The notes under the pieces are model-generated. The model was not told the DNA's origin and made no database searches. It saw only the letters and a list, made by a program, of their open reading frames with translations. Positions 8,969 through 17,622 of a DNA stretch of 64,000 nt are shown piece after piece. Each line of letters starts with the position of its first letter. Positions within the stretch are counted from its first letter, which is position 1. This stretch comes from Salmonella enterica subsp. enterica serovar Typhimurium str. LT2 (GTDB taxonomy: Bacteria; Pseudomonadota; Gammaproteobacteria; Enterobacterales; Enterobacteriaceae): assembly GCF_000006945.2 (NCBI RefSeq), contig NC_003197.2, forward strand, positions 3,472,001-3,536,000, given 5' to 3'. Made by a program: the position numbers and the translations under genes.

Positions 8969-9955
8969 ATGTCGCATTTAGCGTTGCAACCGGGGTTTGA
9001 CTTTCAGCAGGCAGGCAAAGAGGTCCTGGAAATTGAACGTGAAGGCCTGGCGGAGCTTGATCAATATATCAACCAGCATTTCACGCTGGCCTGTGAAAAA
9101 ATGTTCAACTGCACCGGAAAAGTGGTGGTCATGGGGATGGGGAAATCCGGCCATATCGGACGGAAAATGGCCGCCACGTTCGCCAGTACCGGCACCTCTT
9201 CCTTTTTTGTACATCCGGGCGAAGCCGCGCACGGCGATTTGGGGATGGTTACGCCGCAGGATGTGGTTATCGCTATCTCCAACTCCGGCGAATCCAGCGA
9301 GATCGCGGCGCTAATACCGGTACTTAAACGTCTGCACGTGCCGTTAATTTGCATTACCGGGCGACCGGAAAGCAGCATGGCGCGTGCGGCAGATGTGCAT
9401 CTGTGTGTTAAAGTGCCCAAAGAAGCGTGTCCGTTAGGACTGGCGCCTACCAGTAGTACCACCGCAACGCTGGTGATGGGCGACGCGCTCGCTGTGGCGT
9501 TGTTAAAAGCGCGCGGCTTTACCGCCGAGGATTTCGCTCTGTCGCATCCTGGCGGCGCGCTGGGACGTAAGCTACTGCTGCGCGTAAGCGATATTATGCA
9601 TACTGGCGATGAGATCCCGCATGTTAATAAACATGCCACCCTGCGTGATGCGCTATTAGAAATTACGCGTAAAAATCTCGGTATGACCGTCATTTGCGAT
9701 GAATCCATGAAGATCGACGGTATCTTCACCGACGGCGATTTACGTCGCGTATTCGATATGGGCGGCGATATGCGCCAGTTGGGGATCGCCGAGGTGATGA
9801 CGCCAGGGGGCATTCGCGTGCGTCCCGGTATTCTCGCTGTCGATGCGCTGAATTTAATGCAGTCCCGCCATATCACCTCCGTACTGGTTGCTGATGGCGA
9901 CCAGTTACTCGGTGTGTTACATATGCATGATCTCCTGCGTGCAGGCGTCGTGTAG
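8969..9955 (+). CDS. kdsD: D-arabinose 5-phosphate isomerase KdsD
   Basis: KdsD converts ribulose 5-phosphate to arabinose 5-phosphate, the first step of Kdo synthesis for LPS. The 328-residue protein has an SIS sugar-isomerase domain (about 40-180; GMGKSGHIGRKMAATFASTG and SNSGESSE) and two C-terminal CBS domains (about 210-265 and 277-325). I chose MSHLALQPG at 8969; a frame eight codons longer overlaps yrbG. It is followed by kdsC after 20 bases. Confidence 0.96.
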   Translation: MSHLALQPGFDFQQAGKEVLEIEREGLAELDQYINQHFTLACEKMFNCTGKVVVMGMGKSGHIGRKMAATFASTGTSSFFVHPGEAAHGDLGMVTPQDVVIAISNSGESSEIAALIPVLKRLHVPLICITGRPESSMARAADVHLCVKVPKEACPLGLAPTSSTTATLVMGDALAVALLKARGFTAEDFALSHPGGALGRKLLLRVSDIMHTGDEIPHVNKHATLRDALLEITRKNLGMTVICDESMKIDGIFTDGDLRRVFDMGGDMRQLGIAEVMTPGGIRVRPGILAVDALNLMQSRHITSVLVADGDQLLGVLHMHDLLRAGVV

Positions 9956-9975
9956 AAACTCAAGGATAATTAACG

Positions 9976-10542
9976 ATGAGTAAAGCAGGTGCGTCGCTTG
10001 CGACCTGTTATGGCCCCGTCAGCCCCCATGTCATGACCAAAGCGGAGAATATCCGCCTGCTCATCCTGGACGTGGATGGCGTATTGTCTGACGGCCTGAT
10101 TTATATGGGCAATAACGGCGAAGAGCTGAAGGCTTTCAACGTTCGTGACGGCTATGGTATTCGCTGTGCTTTGACCTCCAATATCGAGGTTGCCATTATT
10201 ACCGGACGAAAGGCTAAACTTGTAGAAGATCGCTGCGCCACGCTGGGGATTGTCCATCTTTATCAGGGACAGTCGAATAAGTTGATCGCCTTTAGCGATC
10301 TGCTGGAAAAACTGGCCATTGCGCCGGAAAATGTTGCCTATGTCGGCGATGATCTGATTGACTGGCCAGTGATGGAAAAAGTGGGGTTAAGCGTTGCCGT
10401 TGCGGATGCGCATCCACTGCTGATCCCCCGCGCTGACTATGTGACGCACATTGCCGGCGGGCGCGGCGCGGTACGTGAGGTGTGCGATTTGCTGCTGCTG
10501 GCGCAGGGCAAGCTGGATGAGGCCAAAGGGCAATCGATATGA
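9976..10542 (+). CDS. kdsC: 3-deoxy-D-manno-octulosonate 8-phosphate phosphatase KdsC
   Basis: KdsC dephosphorylates Kdo-8-phosphate to Kdo. The 188-residue HAD-superfamily phosphatase (capless, tetrameric type) has nucleophile motif DVDGVLSDG at 32-40 (D32, D34), IITGRKAK as motif II and YVGDDLID as the acidic motif. An AAGGA ribosome-binding site precedes ATG 9976. Its last codons overlap the lptC start (ATGA), so Kdo synthesis and LPS export proteins are translationally linked. Confidence 0.97.
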   Translation: MSKAGASLATCYGPVSPHVMTKAENIRLLILDVDGVLSDGLIYMGNNGEELKAFNVRDGYGIRCALTSNIEVAIITGRKAKLVEDRCATLGIVHLYQGQSNKLIAFSDLLEKLAIAPENVAYVGDDLIDWPVMEKVGLSVAVADAHPLLIPRADYVTHIAGGRGAVREVCDLLLLAQGKLDEAKGQSI

Positions 10543-11114
10543 GTAAAACCAGACGTTGGGTTATCATTCTACTGTCGCTGGCCATTCTGGTACTGATTGG
10601 TATCAATCTGGCGGATAAAGACGATCCTGCTGCCGTGATGGTCAACAGCAACGATCCCACGTATAAAAGCGAGCATACGGATACCGTCGTGTACAGTCCG
10701 GAAGGCGCGTTGAGCTATCGTCTGATCGCGCAGCACGTTGAATATTTTTCCGATCAGGCGGTCTCATGGTTTACGCAACCGGTATTAACCACCTTTGATA
10801 AGGATAAAGTGCCGACATGGTCGATCAAGGCCGATAAAGCCAAATTGACTAACGATCGGATGCTCTATCTGTATGGCCATGTTGAAGTCAACGCCCTGGT
10901 GCCTGACGCTCAATTACGCAGAATTACCACCGATAACGCGCAGATTAATCTGGTGACGCAGGATGTTACCTCGAACGATCTGGTGACGTTATACGGCACA
11001 ACATTTAACTCCAGCGGACTGAAAATGCGCGGTAACTTACGCAGCAAGAACGCCGAGCTGATTGAAAAGGTTAGAACCTCTTATGAAATTCAAAACAAAC
11101 AAACTCAGCCTTAA
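10539..11114 (+). CDS. lptC: LptC, LPS transport bitopic protein
   Basis: This 191-residue inner-membrane protein has one N-terminal helix (about residues 7-25) and a periplasmic beta-jellyroll that receives LPS from LptB2FG and passes it to LptA. Sequence, length and position fit LptC. Its ATG overlaps the kdsC stop by four bases, and its 3' end overlaps lptA by 32 bases, an unusually long but conserved overlap. Confidence 0.97.
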   Translation: MSKTRRWVIILLSLAILVLIGINLADKDDPAAVMVNSNDPTYKSEHTDTVVYSPEGALSYRLIAQHVEYFSDQAVSWFTQPVLTTFDKDKVPTWSIKADKAKLTNDRMLYLYGHVEVNALVPDAQLRRITTDNAQINLVTQDVTSNDLVTLYGTTFNSSGLKMRGNLRSKNAELIEKVRTSYEIQNKQTQP

Positions 11115-11637
11115 TCTTATGCTTGCCGGCTCGCTGCTGGCCGCCAGCATTCCGGCTTTCGCCGTCACGGGCGATACCGAACAGCCTATTCATATTGACT
11201 CGGATCAACAGTCGCTGGATATGCAAGGCAACGTCGTGACCTTTACGGGCAACGTGGTGATGACCCAGGGCACGATTAAGATCAACGCCGATAAAGTCGT
11301 GGTTACCCGCCCTGGCGGCGAACAGGGGAAAGAGGTGATCGACGGTTACGGCAATCCGGCCACCTTCTACCAGATGCAGGACAACGGTAAGCCGGTGAAA
11401 GGCCACGCTTCCCATATGCACTACGAGCTGGCGAAAGATTTTGTGGTGCTGACCGGCAACGCTTATCTGGAGCAGCTTGACAGCAACATTACCGGCGACA
11501 AAATCACCTACCTGGTGAAAGAGCAGAAAATGCAGGCCTTCAGCGAGAAAGGCAAACGCGTCACCACCGTTCTGGTGCCGTCGCAGTTGCAAGACAAAAA
11601 CAAAGGCCAGACTCCGGCGCAAAAGAAGAGTAACTAA
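11083..11637 (+). CDS. lptA: LptA, periplasmic LPS bridge protein
   Basis: This 184-residue protein has a signal peptide (MKFKTNKL, hydrophobic core, cut at AFA-VT, about residue 27) followed by an OstA-like beta-jellyroll. LptA forms the periplasmic bridge from LptC to LptD. The E. coli-like start MKFKTNKLSL at 11083 lies inside the lptC reading frame; a longer frame from 11062 is not supported. lptB follows after six bases. The C-terminal tail is Lys/Gln-rich. Confidence 0.97.
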   Translation: MKFKTNKLSLNLMLAGSLLAASIPAFAVTGDTEQPIHIDSDQQSLDMQGNVVTFTGNVVMTQGTIKINADKVVVTRPGGEQGKEVIDGYGNPATFYQMQDNGKPVKGHASHMHYELAKDFVVLTGNAYLEQLDSNITGDKITYLVKEQKMQAFSEKGKRVTTVLVPSQLQDKNKGQTPAQKKSN

Positions 11638-11643
11638 TTCGTT

Positions 11644-12369
11644 ATGGCAACATTAACTGCAAAGAATCTGGCGAAGGCCTATAAAGGCCGTCGCGTAGTG
11701 GAAGATGTCAGTCTGACCGTTAACTCCGGGGAGATTGTCGGGCTGCTCGGTCCAAACGGCGCGGGTAAAACCACCACCTTTTATATGGTCGTCGGTATCG
11801 TGCCGCGTGACGCAGGCAATATCATCATCGATGATGAAGATATCAGTCTGCTGCCGCTGCACGCGCGCGCGCGCCGCGGTATCGGCTATTTGCCGCAGGA
11901 AGCCTCTATTTTCCGCCGTCTCAGCGTATTTGATAACCTGATGGCGGTACTGCAAATTCGTGACGATTTGACCGCAGAACAGCGAGAAGACCGCGCCAAC
12001 GAGCTGATGGAAGAGTTTCATATCGAGCATCTGCGCGACAGCATGGGACAGGCGCTGTCCGGTGGTGAACGCCGTCGTGTAGAAATAGCCCGCGCGTTGG
12101 CCGCTAATCCCAAATTTATCCTGCTGGATGAACCCTTTGCCGGCGTTGACCCGATTTCCGTTATCGACATCAAACGCATTATCGAGCATCTGCGCGATAG
12201 CGGGCTCGGCGTGCTGATCACCGATCATAACGTCCGTGAGACGCTGGCAGTCTGTGAACGCGCCTATATCGTGAGCCAGGGCCACCTTATTGCCCACGGT
12301 ACGCCGACAGAAATCCTGCAAGACGAACACGTTAAGCGTGTATATCTTGGGGAAGACTTCAGACTCTGA
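11644..12369 (+). CDS. lptB: LptB, ATPase of the LPS export ABC transporter
   Basis: This 241-residue ABC ATPase has Walker A GPNGAGKTT at residues 36-44, the Q-loop in YLPQEAS, signature LSGGERRR, Walker B ILLDEPF and switch histidine in ITDHN. Two LptB subunits power extraction of LPS by LptFG. It is the last gene of the kdsD-kdsC-lptCAB unit; rpoN starts 47 bases downstream on the same strand. Confidence 0.98.
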   Translation: MATLTAKNLAKAYKGRRVVEDVSLTVNSGEIVGLLGPNGAGKTTTFYMVVGIVPRDAGNIIIDDEDISLLPLHARARRGIGYLPQEASIFRRLSVFDNLMAVLQIRDDLTAEQREDRANELMEEFHIEHLRDSMGQALSGGERRRVEIARALAANPKFILLDEPFAGVDPISVIDIKRIIEHLRDSGLGVLITDHNVRETLAVCERAYIVSQGHLIAHGTPTEILQDEHVKRVYLGEDFRL

Positions 12370-12416
12370 TAGGGTAGAGGGCTATGCTGCTCTAGCGGGA
12401 GAAAACGACTCTGAAT

Positions 12417-13850
12417 ATGAAGCAAGGTTTGCAACTCAGGCTTAGCCAACAACTGGCAATGACGCCTCAGCTACAACAGGCCATCCGTCTGTTGCAGTTG
12501 TCTACGCTGGAACTTCAGCAGGAACTCCAGCAAGCGCTGGAAAATAACCCGCTGCTTGAGCAAACCGATCTTCATGACGAAATCGACACCCAGCAACCTC
12601 AGGATAACGATCCTCTCGATACCGCCGACGCGCTCGAACAAAAAGAGATGCCGGAAGAGCTGCCGCTTGACGCCAGTTGGGATGAAATTTACACCGCCGG
12701 GACGCCGTCCGGCCCCAGCGGCGATTATATCGACGATGAGCTGCCCGTCTATCAGGGCGAAACGACGCAGTCGTTGCAGGATTATCTGATGTGGCAGGTT
12801 GAGCTAACGCCCTTCTCGGATACCGATCGCGCTATTGCGACATCCATTGTCGACGCGGTAGATGATACCGGCTATCTCACCGTATCCCTGGACGAAATTC
12901 GCGAAAGCATGGGCGATGTAGAGGTGGATCTCGATGAGGTTGAAGCCGTTCTGAAGCGCATTCAGCGTTTTGATCCGGTAGGCGTCGCGGCAAAAGATCT
13001 TCGCGACTGTCTGCTGATCCAGCTTTCACAATTCGACAAATCCACGCCGTGGCTGGAAGAGGCGCGGCTCATTATCTGCGATCATCTTGATCTGCTGGCC
13101 AACCACGATTTCCGCACGTTGATGCGCGTTACCCGACTAAAAGAAGAGGTGCTGAAAGAGGCGGTAAACCTGATTCAGTCGCTCGATCCCAGACCCGGTC
13201 AATCGATCCAGACCGGCGAGCCGGAGTACGTTATCCCGGATGTGCTGGTACGCAAGCATAACGGTCGCTGGACGGTGGAGCTTAATAGCGACAGTATTCC
13301 CCGTTTACAGATTAACCAGCACTATGCCGCCATGTGCAATAGCGCGCGCAACGATGCCGACAGCCAGTTCATCCGCAGTAATTTACAGGATGCGAAATGG
13401 CTGATAAAAAGCCTTGAAAGCCGTAACGACACGCTGCTGCGCGTCAGTCGCTGCATCGTCGAGCAACAGCAAGCCTTTTTTGAACAGGGCGAAGAATATA
13501 TGAAACCGATGGTACTGGCGGATATCGCCCAGGCCGTCGAGATGCACGAATCCACCATATCCCGCGTGACCACGCAGAAGTATCTGCACAGCCCGCGCGG
13601 TATTTTTGAACTCAAATATTTCTTTTCCAGCCACGTCAATACCGAAGGCGGAGGCGAAGCCTCTTCCACCGCGATTCGCGCGCTGGTGAAGAAGTTAATT
13701 GCGGCGGAAAACCCCGCGAAACCACTGAGCGACAGCAAGTTAACCTCTCTGCTGTCAGAACAAGGTATCATGGTGGCGCGCCGCACTGTTGCGAAGTACC
13801 GAGAGTCTTTATCCATTCCGCCGTCAAACCAACGCAAACAGCTGGTTTGA
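12417..13850 (+). CDS. rpoN: RNA polymerase sigma-54 factor
   Basis: Sigma-54 directs RNA polymerase to -24/-12 promoters of nitrogen, zinc, phage-shock and other genes and needs AAA+ activators. The 477-residue protein has the Gln/Leu-rich activator-interacting region I (about 1-50), an acidic region II (about 55-110), the core-binding domain and the C-terminal RpoN box ARRTVAKYRE at 454-463. It heads the rpoN-hpf-ptsN-rapZ-npr operon. Confidence 0.98.
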   Translation: MKQGLQLRLSQQLAMTPQLQQAIRLLQLSTLELQQELQQALENNPLLEQTDLHDEIDTQQPQDNDPLDTADALEQKEMPEELPLDASWDEIYTAGTPSGPSGDYIDDELPVYQGETTQSLQDYLMWQVELTPFSDTDRAIATSIVDAVDDTGYLTVSLDEIRESMGDVEVDLDEVEAVLKRIQRFDPVGVAAKDLRDCLLIQLSQFDKSTPWLEEARLIICDHLDLLANHDFRTLMRVTRLKEEVLKEAVNLIQSLDPRPGQSIQTGEPEYVIPDVLVRKHNGRWTVELNSDSIPRLQINQHYAAMCNSARNDADSQFIRSNLQDAKWLIKSLESRNDTLLRVSRCIVEQQQAFFEQGEEYMKPMVLADIAQAVEMHESTISRVTTQKYLHSPRGIFELKYFFSSHVNTEGGGEASSTAIRALVKKLIAAENPAKPLSDSKLTSLLSEQGIMVARRTVAKYRESLSIPPSNQRKQLV

Positions 13851-13872
13851 CCCAACCGATAAGGAAGACACT

Positions 13873-14160
13873 ATGCAGCTCAATATCACCGGACATAATG
13901 TCGAAATTACTGAAGCCCTGCGTGAATTTGTGACGACAAAATTCGCCAAACTTGAACAGTATTTTGAGCGGATTAATCAGGTATACGTGGTGTTGAAAGT
14001 GGAGAAGGTCACGCACATCTCGGATGCGACGCTACACGTTAACGGCGGCGAAATTCACGCCAGCGCGGAAGGCCAAGATATGTATGCCGCCATTGACGGC
14101 TTGATTGATAAACTGGCAAGGCAGTTAACCAGGCATAAAGATAAACTGAAACAACACTAA
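13873..14160 (+). CDS. hpf: Ribosome hibernation promoting factor (short form)
   Basis: This 95-residue protein (MQLNITGHNVEITEALREFV) is the short Hpf/YfiA-type factor that, with RMF, converts 70S ribosomes to inactive 100S dimers in stationary phase. The fold is beta-alpha-beta3-alpha with a basic C-terminal helix (LARQLTRHKDKLKQH). I chose the ATG at 13873, preceded by AAGGAAG, 22 bases after rpoN; the frame remains open 28 codons upstream inside rpoN but that part is not conserved. Confidence 0.96.
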   Translation: MQLNITGHNVEITEALREFVTTKFAKLEQYFERINQVYVVLKVEKVTHISDATLHVNGGEIHASAEGQDMYAAIDGLIDKLARQLTRHKDKLKQH

Positions 14161-14188
14161 TTGTCCGGGCAGTTAGCCAGTGCAGGAC

Positions 14189-14213
14189 GGCCTGTTGTGT
14201 GACACAACGGGCC
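14189..14213 (+). terminator. Intercistronic hairpin between hpf and ptsN
   Basis: An eleven base-pair stem (ggcctgttgtg / cacaacgggcc, one G-U pair, three-base loop) lies in the 117-base hpf-ptsN gap. It is followed by ATTTGTA rather than a T-run, so it more likely modulates mRNA decay or partly attenuates than terminates fully. Confidence 0.5.
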
Positions 14214-14277
14214 ATTTGTACAGTTAGCGCTCCGAACCTGGCCATCAACCTGACAGGACAGGTTCTTAGGTGAAATT

Positions 14278-14769
14278 ATGATAAATAACGATACGACTCT
14301 ACAACTGAGCAGTGTACTTAACCAGGAGTGTACGCGTAGCGGCGTTCATTGTCAGAGTAAGAAACGCGCGCTGGAAATCATCAGCGAACTGGCGGCAAAA
14401 CAGCTCAGTTTACCTCCTCAGGTCGTGTTTGAAGCCATTCTGACACGCGAAAAAATGGGCAGTACCGGTATTGGTAATGGTATCGCCATCCCGCACGGGA
14501 AACTGGAAGAAGATACCTTACGCGCCGTCGGCGTGTTCGTTCAGCTCGAAACGCCGATCGCGTTCGACGCCATCGATAACCAGCCGGTCGATCTCCTCTT
14601 CGCCCTGCTGGTGCCCGCCGATCAAACTAAAACGCATCTGCACACGCTGTCGCTGGTGGCGAAACGTCTGGCGGATAAAACGATCTGCCGCCGCCTGCGC
14701 GCGGCGCTGAATGATGAAGAGCTGTATCAAATCATTACTGACACCGAAGGTGAGCAGAATGAGGCATAA
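14278..14769 (+). CDS. ptsN: PTS IIA-like nitrogen-regulatory protein EIIA-Ntr
   Basis: This 163-residue EIIA domain of the fructose/mannitol family carries the phospho-accepting H73 in GIAIPHGKL. In the nitrogen PTS, phosphate passes from PtsP to NPr to PtsN; unphosphorylated PtsN controls K+ transporters (TrkA, KdpD) and other processes. Both partner genes rpoN and npr are in the same operon. No transport domains are attached. Spacing to rapZ is 45 bases. Confidence 0.97.
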   Translation: MINNDTTLQLSSVLNQECTRSGVHCQSKKRALEIISELAAKQLSLPPQVVFEAILTREKMGSTGIGNGIAIPHGKLEEDTLRAVGVFVQLETPIAFDAIDNQPVDLLFALLVPADQTKTHLHTLSLVAKRLADKTICRRLRAALNDEELYQIITDTEGEQNEA

Positions 14770-14814
14770 CAACTCAATGGCATTTATTTCTGTCGTTGTG
14801 AGGAGAAACGGTAC

Positions 14815-15669
14815 ATGGTACTGATGATCGTCAGCGGGCGTTCCGGATCAGGTAAATCTGTCGCTCTGCGCGCGCTGGAAGATATGGGATTTTACTGCGT
14901 GGATAACCTCCCCGTCGTGCTGTTGCCCGATCTGGCGCGAACGCTGGCCGATCGCCAGATTTCCGCCGCCGTCAGCATTGATGTGCGCAATATGCCTGAA
15001 TCACCTGAGATTTTTGAACAGGCGATGAATAATCTGCCTGGTGCTTTCTCGCCGCAATTGCTGTTTCTTGATGCCGACCGCAATACCTTGATTCGCCGCT
15101 ACAGCGACACGCGCCGTTTGCATCCGCTTTCCAGCAAAAATCTTTCTTTAGAGAGTGCGATCGATAAAGAGAGTGACTTGCTGGAGCCGTTACGCTCACG
15201 TGCGGATCTGATCGTCGACACTTCAGAAATGTCCGTCCATGAGCTGGCGGAGATGCTGCGTACCCGGCTGTTGGGCAAACGCGAGCGTGAACTGACGATG
15301 GTATTTGAGTCCTTCGGCTTTAAACATGGTATCCCGATTGATGCGGACTATGTGTTCGATGTCCGCTTTCTGCCCAACCCGCACTGGGACCCAAAACTGC
15401 GCCCCATGACCGGGCTTGATAAGCCGGTAGCCGCGTTTCTTGACCGACACACAGAAGTTCACAATTTTATCTATCAGACTCGCAGCTATCTTGAGCTATG
15501 GTTACCGATGCTGGAGACCAACAACCGCAGCTACCTTACCGTCGCTATCGGTTGTACCGGCGGGAAACACCGTTCGGTGTATATTGCAGAACAGCTGGCA
15601 GACTACTTCCGCTCGCGCGGTAAAAATGTCCAGTCTCGCCATCGCACGCTGGAAAAACGCAAAACATGA
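14815..15669 (+). CDS. rapZ: RNase adapter protein RapZ
   Basis: This 284-residue protein has Walker A GRSGSGKS at residues 8-15 and a C-terminal domain ending in a basic tail ([10 protein letters not shown]). RapZ binds the sRNAs GlmY and GlmZ, recruits RNase E to cleave GlmZ, and so lowers GlmS and amino-sugar synthesis when glucosamine-6-phosphate is plentiful. Its stop overlaps the npr start by four bases (ATGA). Confidence 0.97.
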
Positions 15670-15938
15670 CCGTAAAGCAAACTGTTGAAGTCACCAATAA
15701 GCTGGGCATGCATGCCCGGCCTGCCATGAAGCTTTTCGAACTGATGCAGGGTTTTGACGCCGAGGTGCTATTACGCAATGACGAAGGCACCGAAGCGGAA
15801 GCAAACAGCGTCATCGCGCTGTTAATGCTCGACTCCGCCAAAGGGCGTCAGATTGAAATTGAAGCCACCGGCCCGCAAGAAGTTGAAGCGCTGGCGGCGG
15901 TTATCGCGCTGTTCAATTCCGGCTTTGACGAAGACTAA
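15666..15938 (+). CDS. npr: Phosphocarrier protein NPr of the nitrogen PTS
   Basis: This 90-residue HPr-like protein has the active-site histidine H16 in LGMHARPA and relays phosphate from PtsP to PtsN. The length is normal for HPr. It is the last gene of the rpoN operon, translationally coupled to rapZ. The region after it (15939-16186) contains the regulated promoter of yrbL. Confidence 0.97.
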
Positions 15939-16095
15939 ACCTCCCCCTCTATACCCTATTTCCCCCAACGCCGTCCCGGTATTTGATGACAGTCACCCCA
16001 AAACCGGGCGTGTTACGCCTGCCTGCCTCTTGTCCCGCAGCCCCACCCTTTCGTAAGATTTGTACATTTCGTGCGCTTTACCTATGCATAAAAAC

Positions 16096-16112
16096 ATTAA
16101 GAAAACCTTAAA
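16096..16112 (+). promoter_or_regulatory. PmrA (BasR)-like direct repeat upstream of yrbL
   Basis: ATTAAG and CTTAAA are separated by five bases, close to the PmrA half-site pattern (C/T)TTAAG-N5-(C/T)TTAAG. The site lies seven bases upstream of the PhoP-like box. yrbL is reported as a BasSR/PmrAB target in E. coli, which supports the call; binding here is inferred. Confidence 0.5.
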
Positions 16113-16118
16113 AAATTT

Positions 16119-16135
16119 CGTTTAGGTTTTGTTTA
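16119..16135 (+). promoter_or_regulatory. PhoP box of the yrbL promoter
   Basis: CGTTTA-N5-TGTTTA matches the PhoP direct repeat (T/G)GTTTA-N5-(T/G)GTTTA in all but the first base. A -10-like CATACT at 16147-16152 follows after 11 bases, the usual arrangement in which the PhoP box replaces the -35 element. yrbL is a known PhoPQ-regulated gene. Confidence 0.72.
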
Positions 16136-16186
16136 AGTTCTTTGTCCATACTAAATTTATGTGAATAAATTTTTCCAGGACTTGCC

Positions 16187-16819
16187 ATGATCCTCTTATC
16201 GAAACAGACTCCGCTGGGCGCCGGTCGACATCGTAAATGCTATACGCATCCGGATAATGCCCGGCGTTGCATAAAAGTCATTTACAACCGTGACCACGGC
16301 GGTGATAAAGAGATTCGGCGTGAACTGAGCTACTATGCGCATCTGTCCCGCTACCTGACAGACTGGAGCGCTATCCCCCGTTATTACGGCACGGTAGAAA
16401 CCGATTGCGGCACCGGCTATGTCTACGACATGATTACCGATTTCAACGGCGCGCCCTCTATTACCCTGACCGAGTTCGCCGCGCAATGTCGTTATGAAGA
16501 GGATGTCGCTGTCCTGCGGCGGCTACTGAAAAAACTGAAACGCTACCTGCTGGATAACCATATTGTGACGATGTCGCTGAAGCCGCAAAACATCCTGTGC
16601 CAGCGTATCAGCGAGTCAGAAGTGGTTCCGGTGGTTTGCGACAATCTGGGGGAAAGTACCTTTATCCCGCTGGCAACCTGGTCAACATGGTGCTGTGAAC
16701 GCAAACTGGAGAGAGTGTGGCAGCGGTTTATCGCCCAGCCTGCGCTGGCCGTTGCCCTGGAGAGGGACGCGCAGCCAAAAGACAAGAAACGGCTGGCGCT
16801 TACTTCTCACGAAGCTTAA
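16187..16819 (+). CDS. yrbL: YrbL, PhoPQ-regulated protein with kinase-like features
   Basis: This 210-residue YrbL-family protein has no established biochemical function. By eye it resembles a small protein kinase fold: a Gly-rich start (LGAGRHRKCY, residues 10-19), a VAIK-like lysine (CIKVI, K30), acidic helix residues E42/E46, a catalytic-loop-like TMSLKPQN (128-135) in which the usual His-Arg-Asp is replaced, and CDNLGE (151-156) at the DFG position. ATG 16187 follows CCAGGA. The promoter has adjacent PmrA-like and PhoP-like boxes, so it should respond to low Mg2+, antimicrobial peptides or Fe3+. The kinase resemblance is my inference. Confidence 0.9.
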   Translation: MILLSKQTPLGAGRHRKCYTHPDNARRCIKVIYNRDHGGDKEIRRELSYYAHLSRYLTDWSAIPRYYGTVETDCGTGYVYDMITDFNGAPSITLTEFAAQCRYEEDVAVLRRLLKKLKRYLLDNHIVTMSLKPQNILCQRISESEVVPVVCDNLGESTFIPLATWSTWCCERKLERVWQRFIAQPALAVALERDAQPKDKKRLALTSHEA

Positions 16820-16821
16820 TG

Positions 16822-16882
16822 GCCTGTGCTTATCAGGCCCGGACGACACAGATCGCAGGCCGGATAAGGCGTTCGCGCCGCC
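16822..16882. repeat. REP element pair after yrbL
   Basis: gcctgtgcttatcaggc and gcaggccggataaggcgttc form opposed REP units between the convergent yrbL and mtgA genes. It is a typical BIME that may double as a transcription end. Confidence 0.8.
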
Positions 16883-16893
16883 ATTCGACAAAA

Positions 16894-17622
16894 TTAATTA
16901 AGCTGGTTGCGCGTCATAAAAGATTCCCCACCCAGTTGGCGCATCTGGCGCATAATCCACGCCTGCCGGCTACGCACATAGCCGGAAGGCGCATTCGCCT
17001 TATAGCGAATCGGGTTAGGCAGCACAGCCGCCAGTAACGCGGCTTCAGACAGACTCAAGCGACTGGCAGGTTTATGAAAATACCGTTGTGCCGCAGCCTC
17101 CACGCCGAAAATACCATCGCCAAACTCCGCGATATTCAGATAAACCGTGAGGATGCGCTTTTTGCTCCAGACAGTTTCAATGCCCAGCGTTAGCCCGGCC
17201 TCCAGACCTTTGCGCACCCAACTGCGTCCATCCCATAAAAAGAGATTTTTCGCCGTTTGCTGCGAAAGCGTAGAGGCGCCGCGAATACGGCTCTCATTCC
17301 GCTCATTATGCGCCAGCGCTTTTTCAATCGCCGGAACATCAAAGCCCCAGTGCTCAGGGAACTTCTGGTCTTCCGCCGCAATTACCGCCAGCCCCATCCA
17401 CGGCGAGATATCCGCCATACTGACCCAGTCAGAATGCGCCACATAACCGAACTCTCCGCCGAGCCAGGCGCTAATCTGCCGTTCCGCCATCACCGCCGAA
17501 AAAGGCACCGGAACCACGCTAAACAGCGCAATGCCGCCGCCCCAAAAGACGGCGAGCGCAGCAAGGATACGTAAAAGTAGACGGCGCAAAAACGTTAACG
17601 GCGCGATGCGTCGTTTGCTCAT
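16894..17622 (-). CDS. mtgA: Monofunctional peptidoglycan glycosyltransferase
   Basis: This 242-residue membrane-anchored GT51 enzyme polymerises lipid II into glycan strands without transpeptidation. It has one N-terminal helix (about 18-40), the catalytic glutamate E84 in AAEDQKFPEHWG, then RGASTLSQQTAKNLFL and KKRILTVYLNIAEFG, the standard GT51 motifs. Its start overlaps the elbB stop by four bases, so it is translationally coupled to elbB. Confidence 0.97.
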   Translation of the reverse strand: MSKRRIAPLTFLRRLLLRILAALAVFWGGGIALFSVVPVPFSAVMAERQISAWLGGEFGYVAHSDWVSMADISPWMGLAVIAAEDQKFPEHWGFDVPAIEKALAHNERNESRIRGASTLSQQTAKNLFLWDGRSWVRKGLEAGLTLGIETVWSKKRILTVYLNIAEFGDGIFGVEAAAQRYFHKPASRLSLSEAALLAAVLPNPIRYKANAPSGYVRSRQAWIMRQMRQLGGESFMTRNQLN

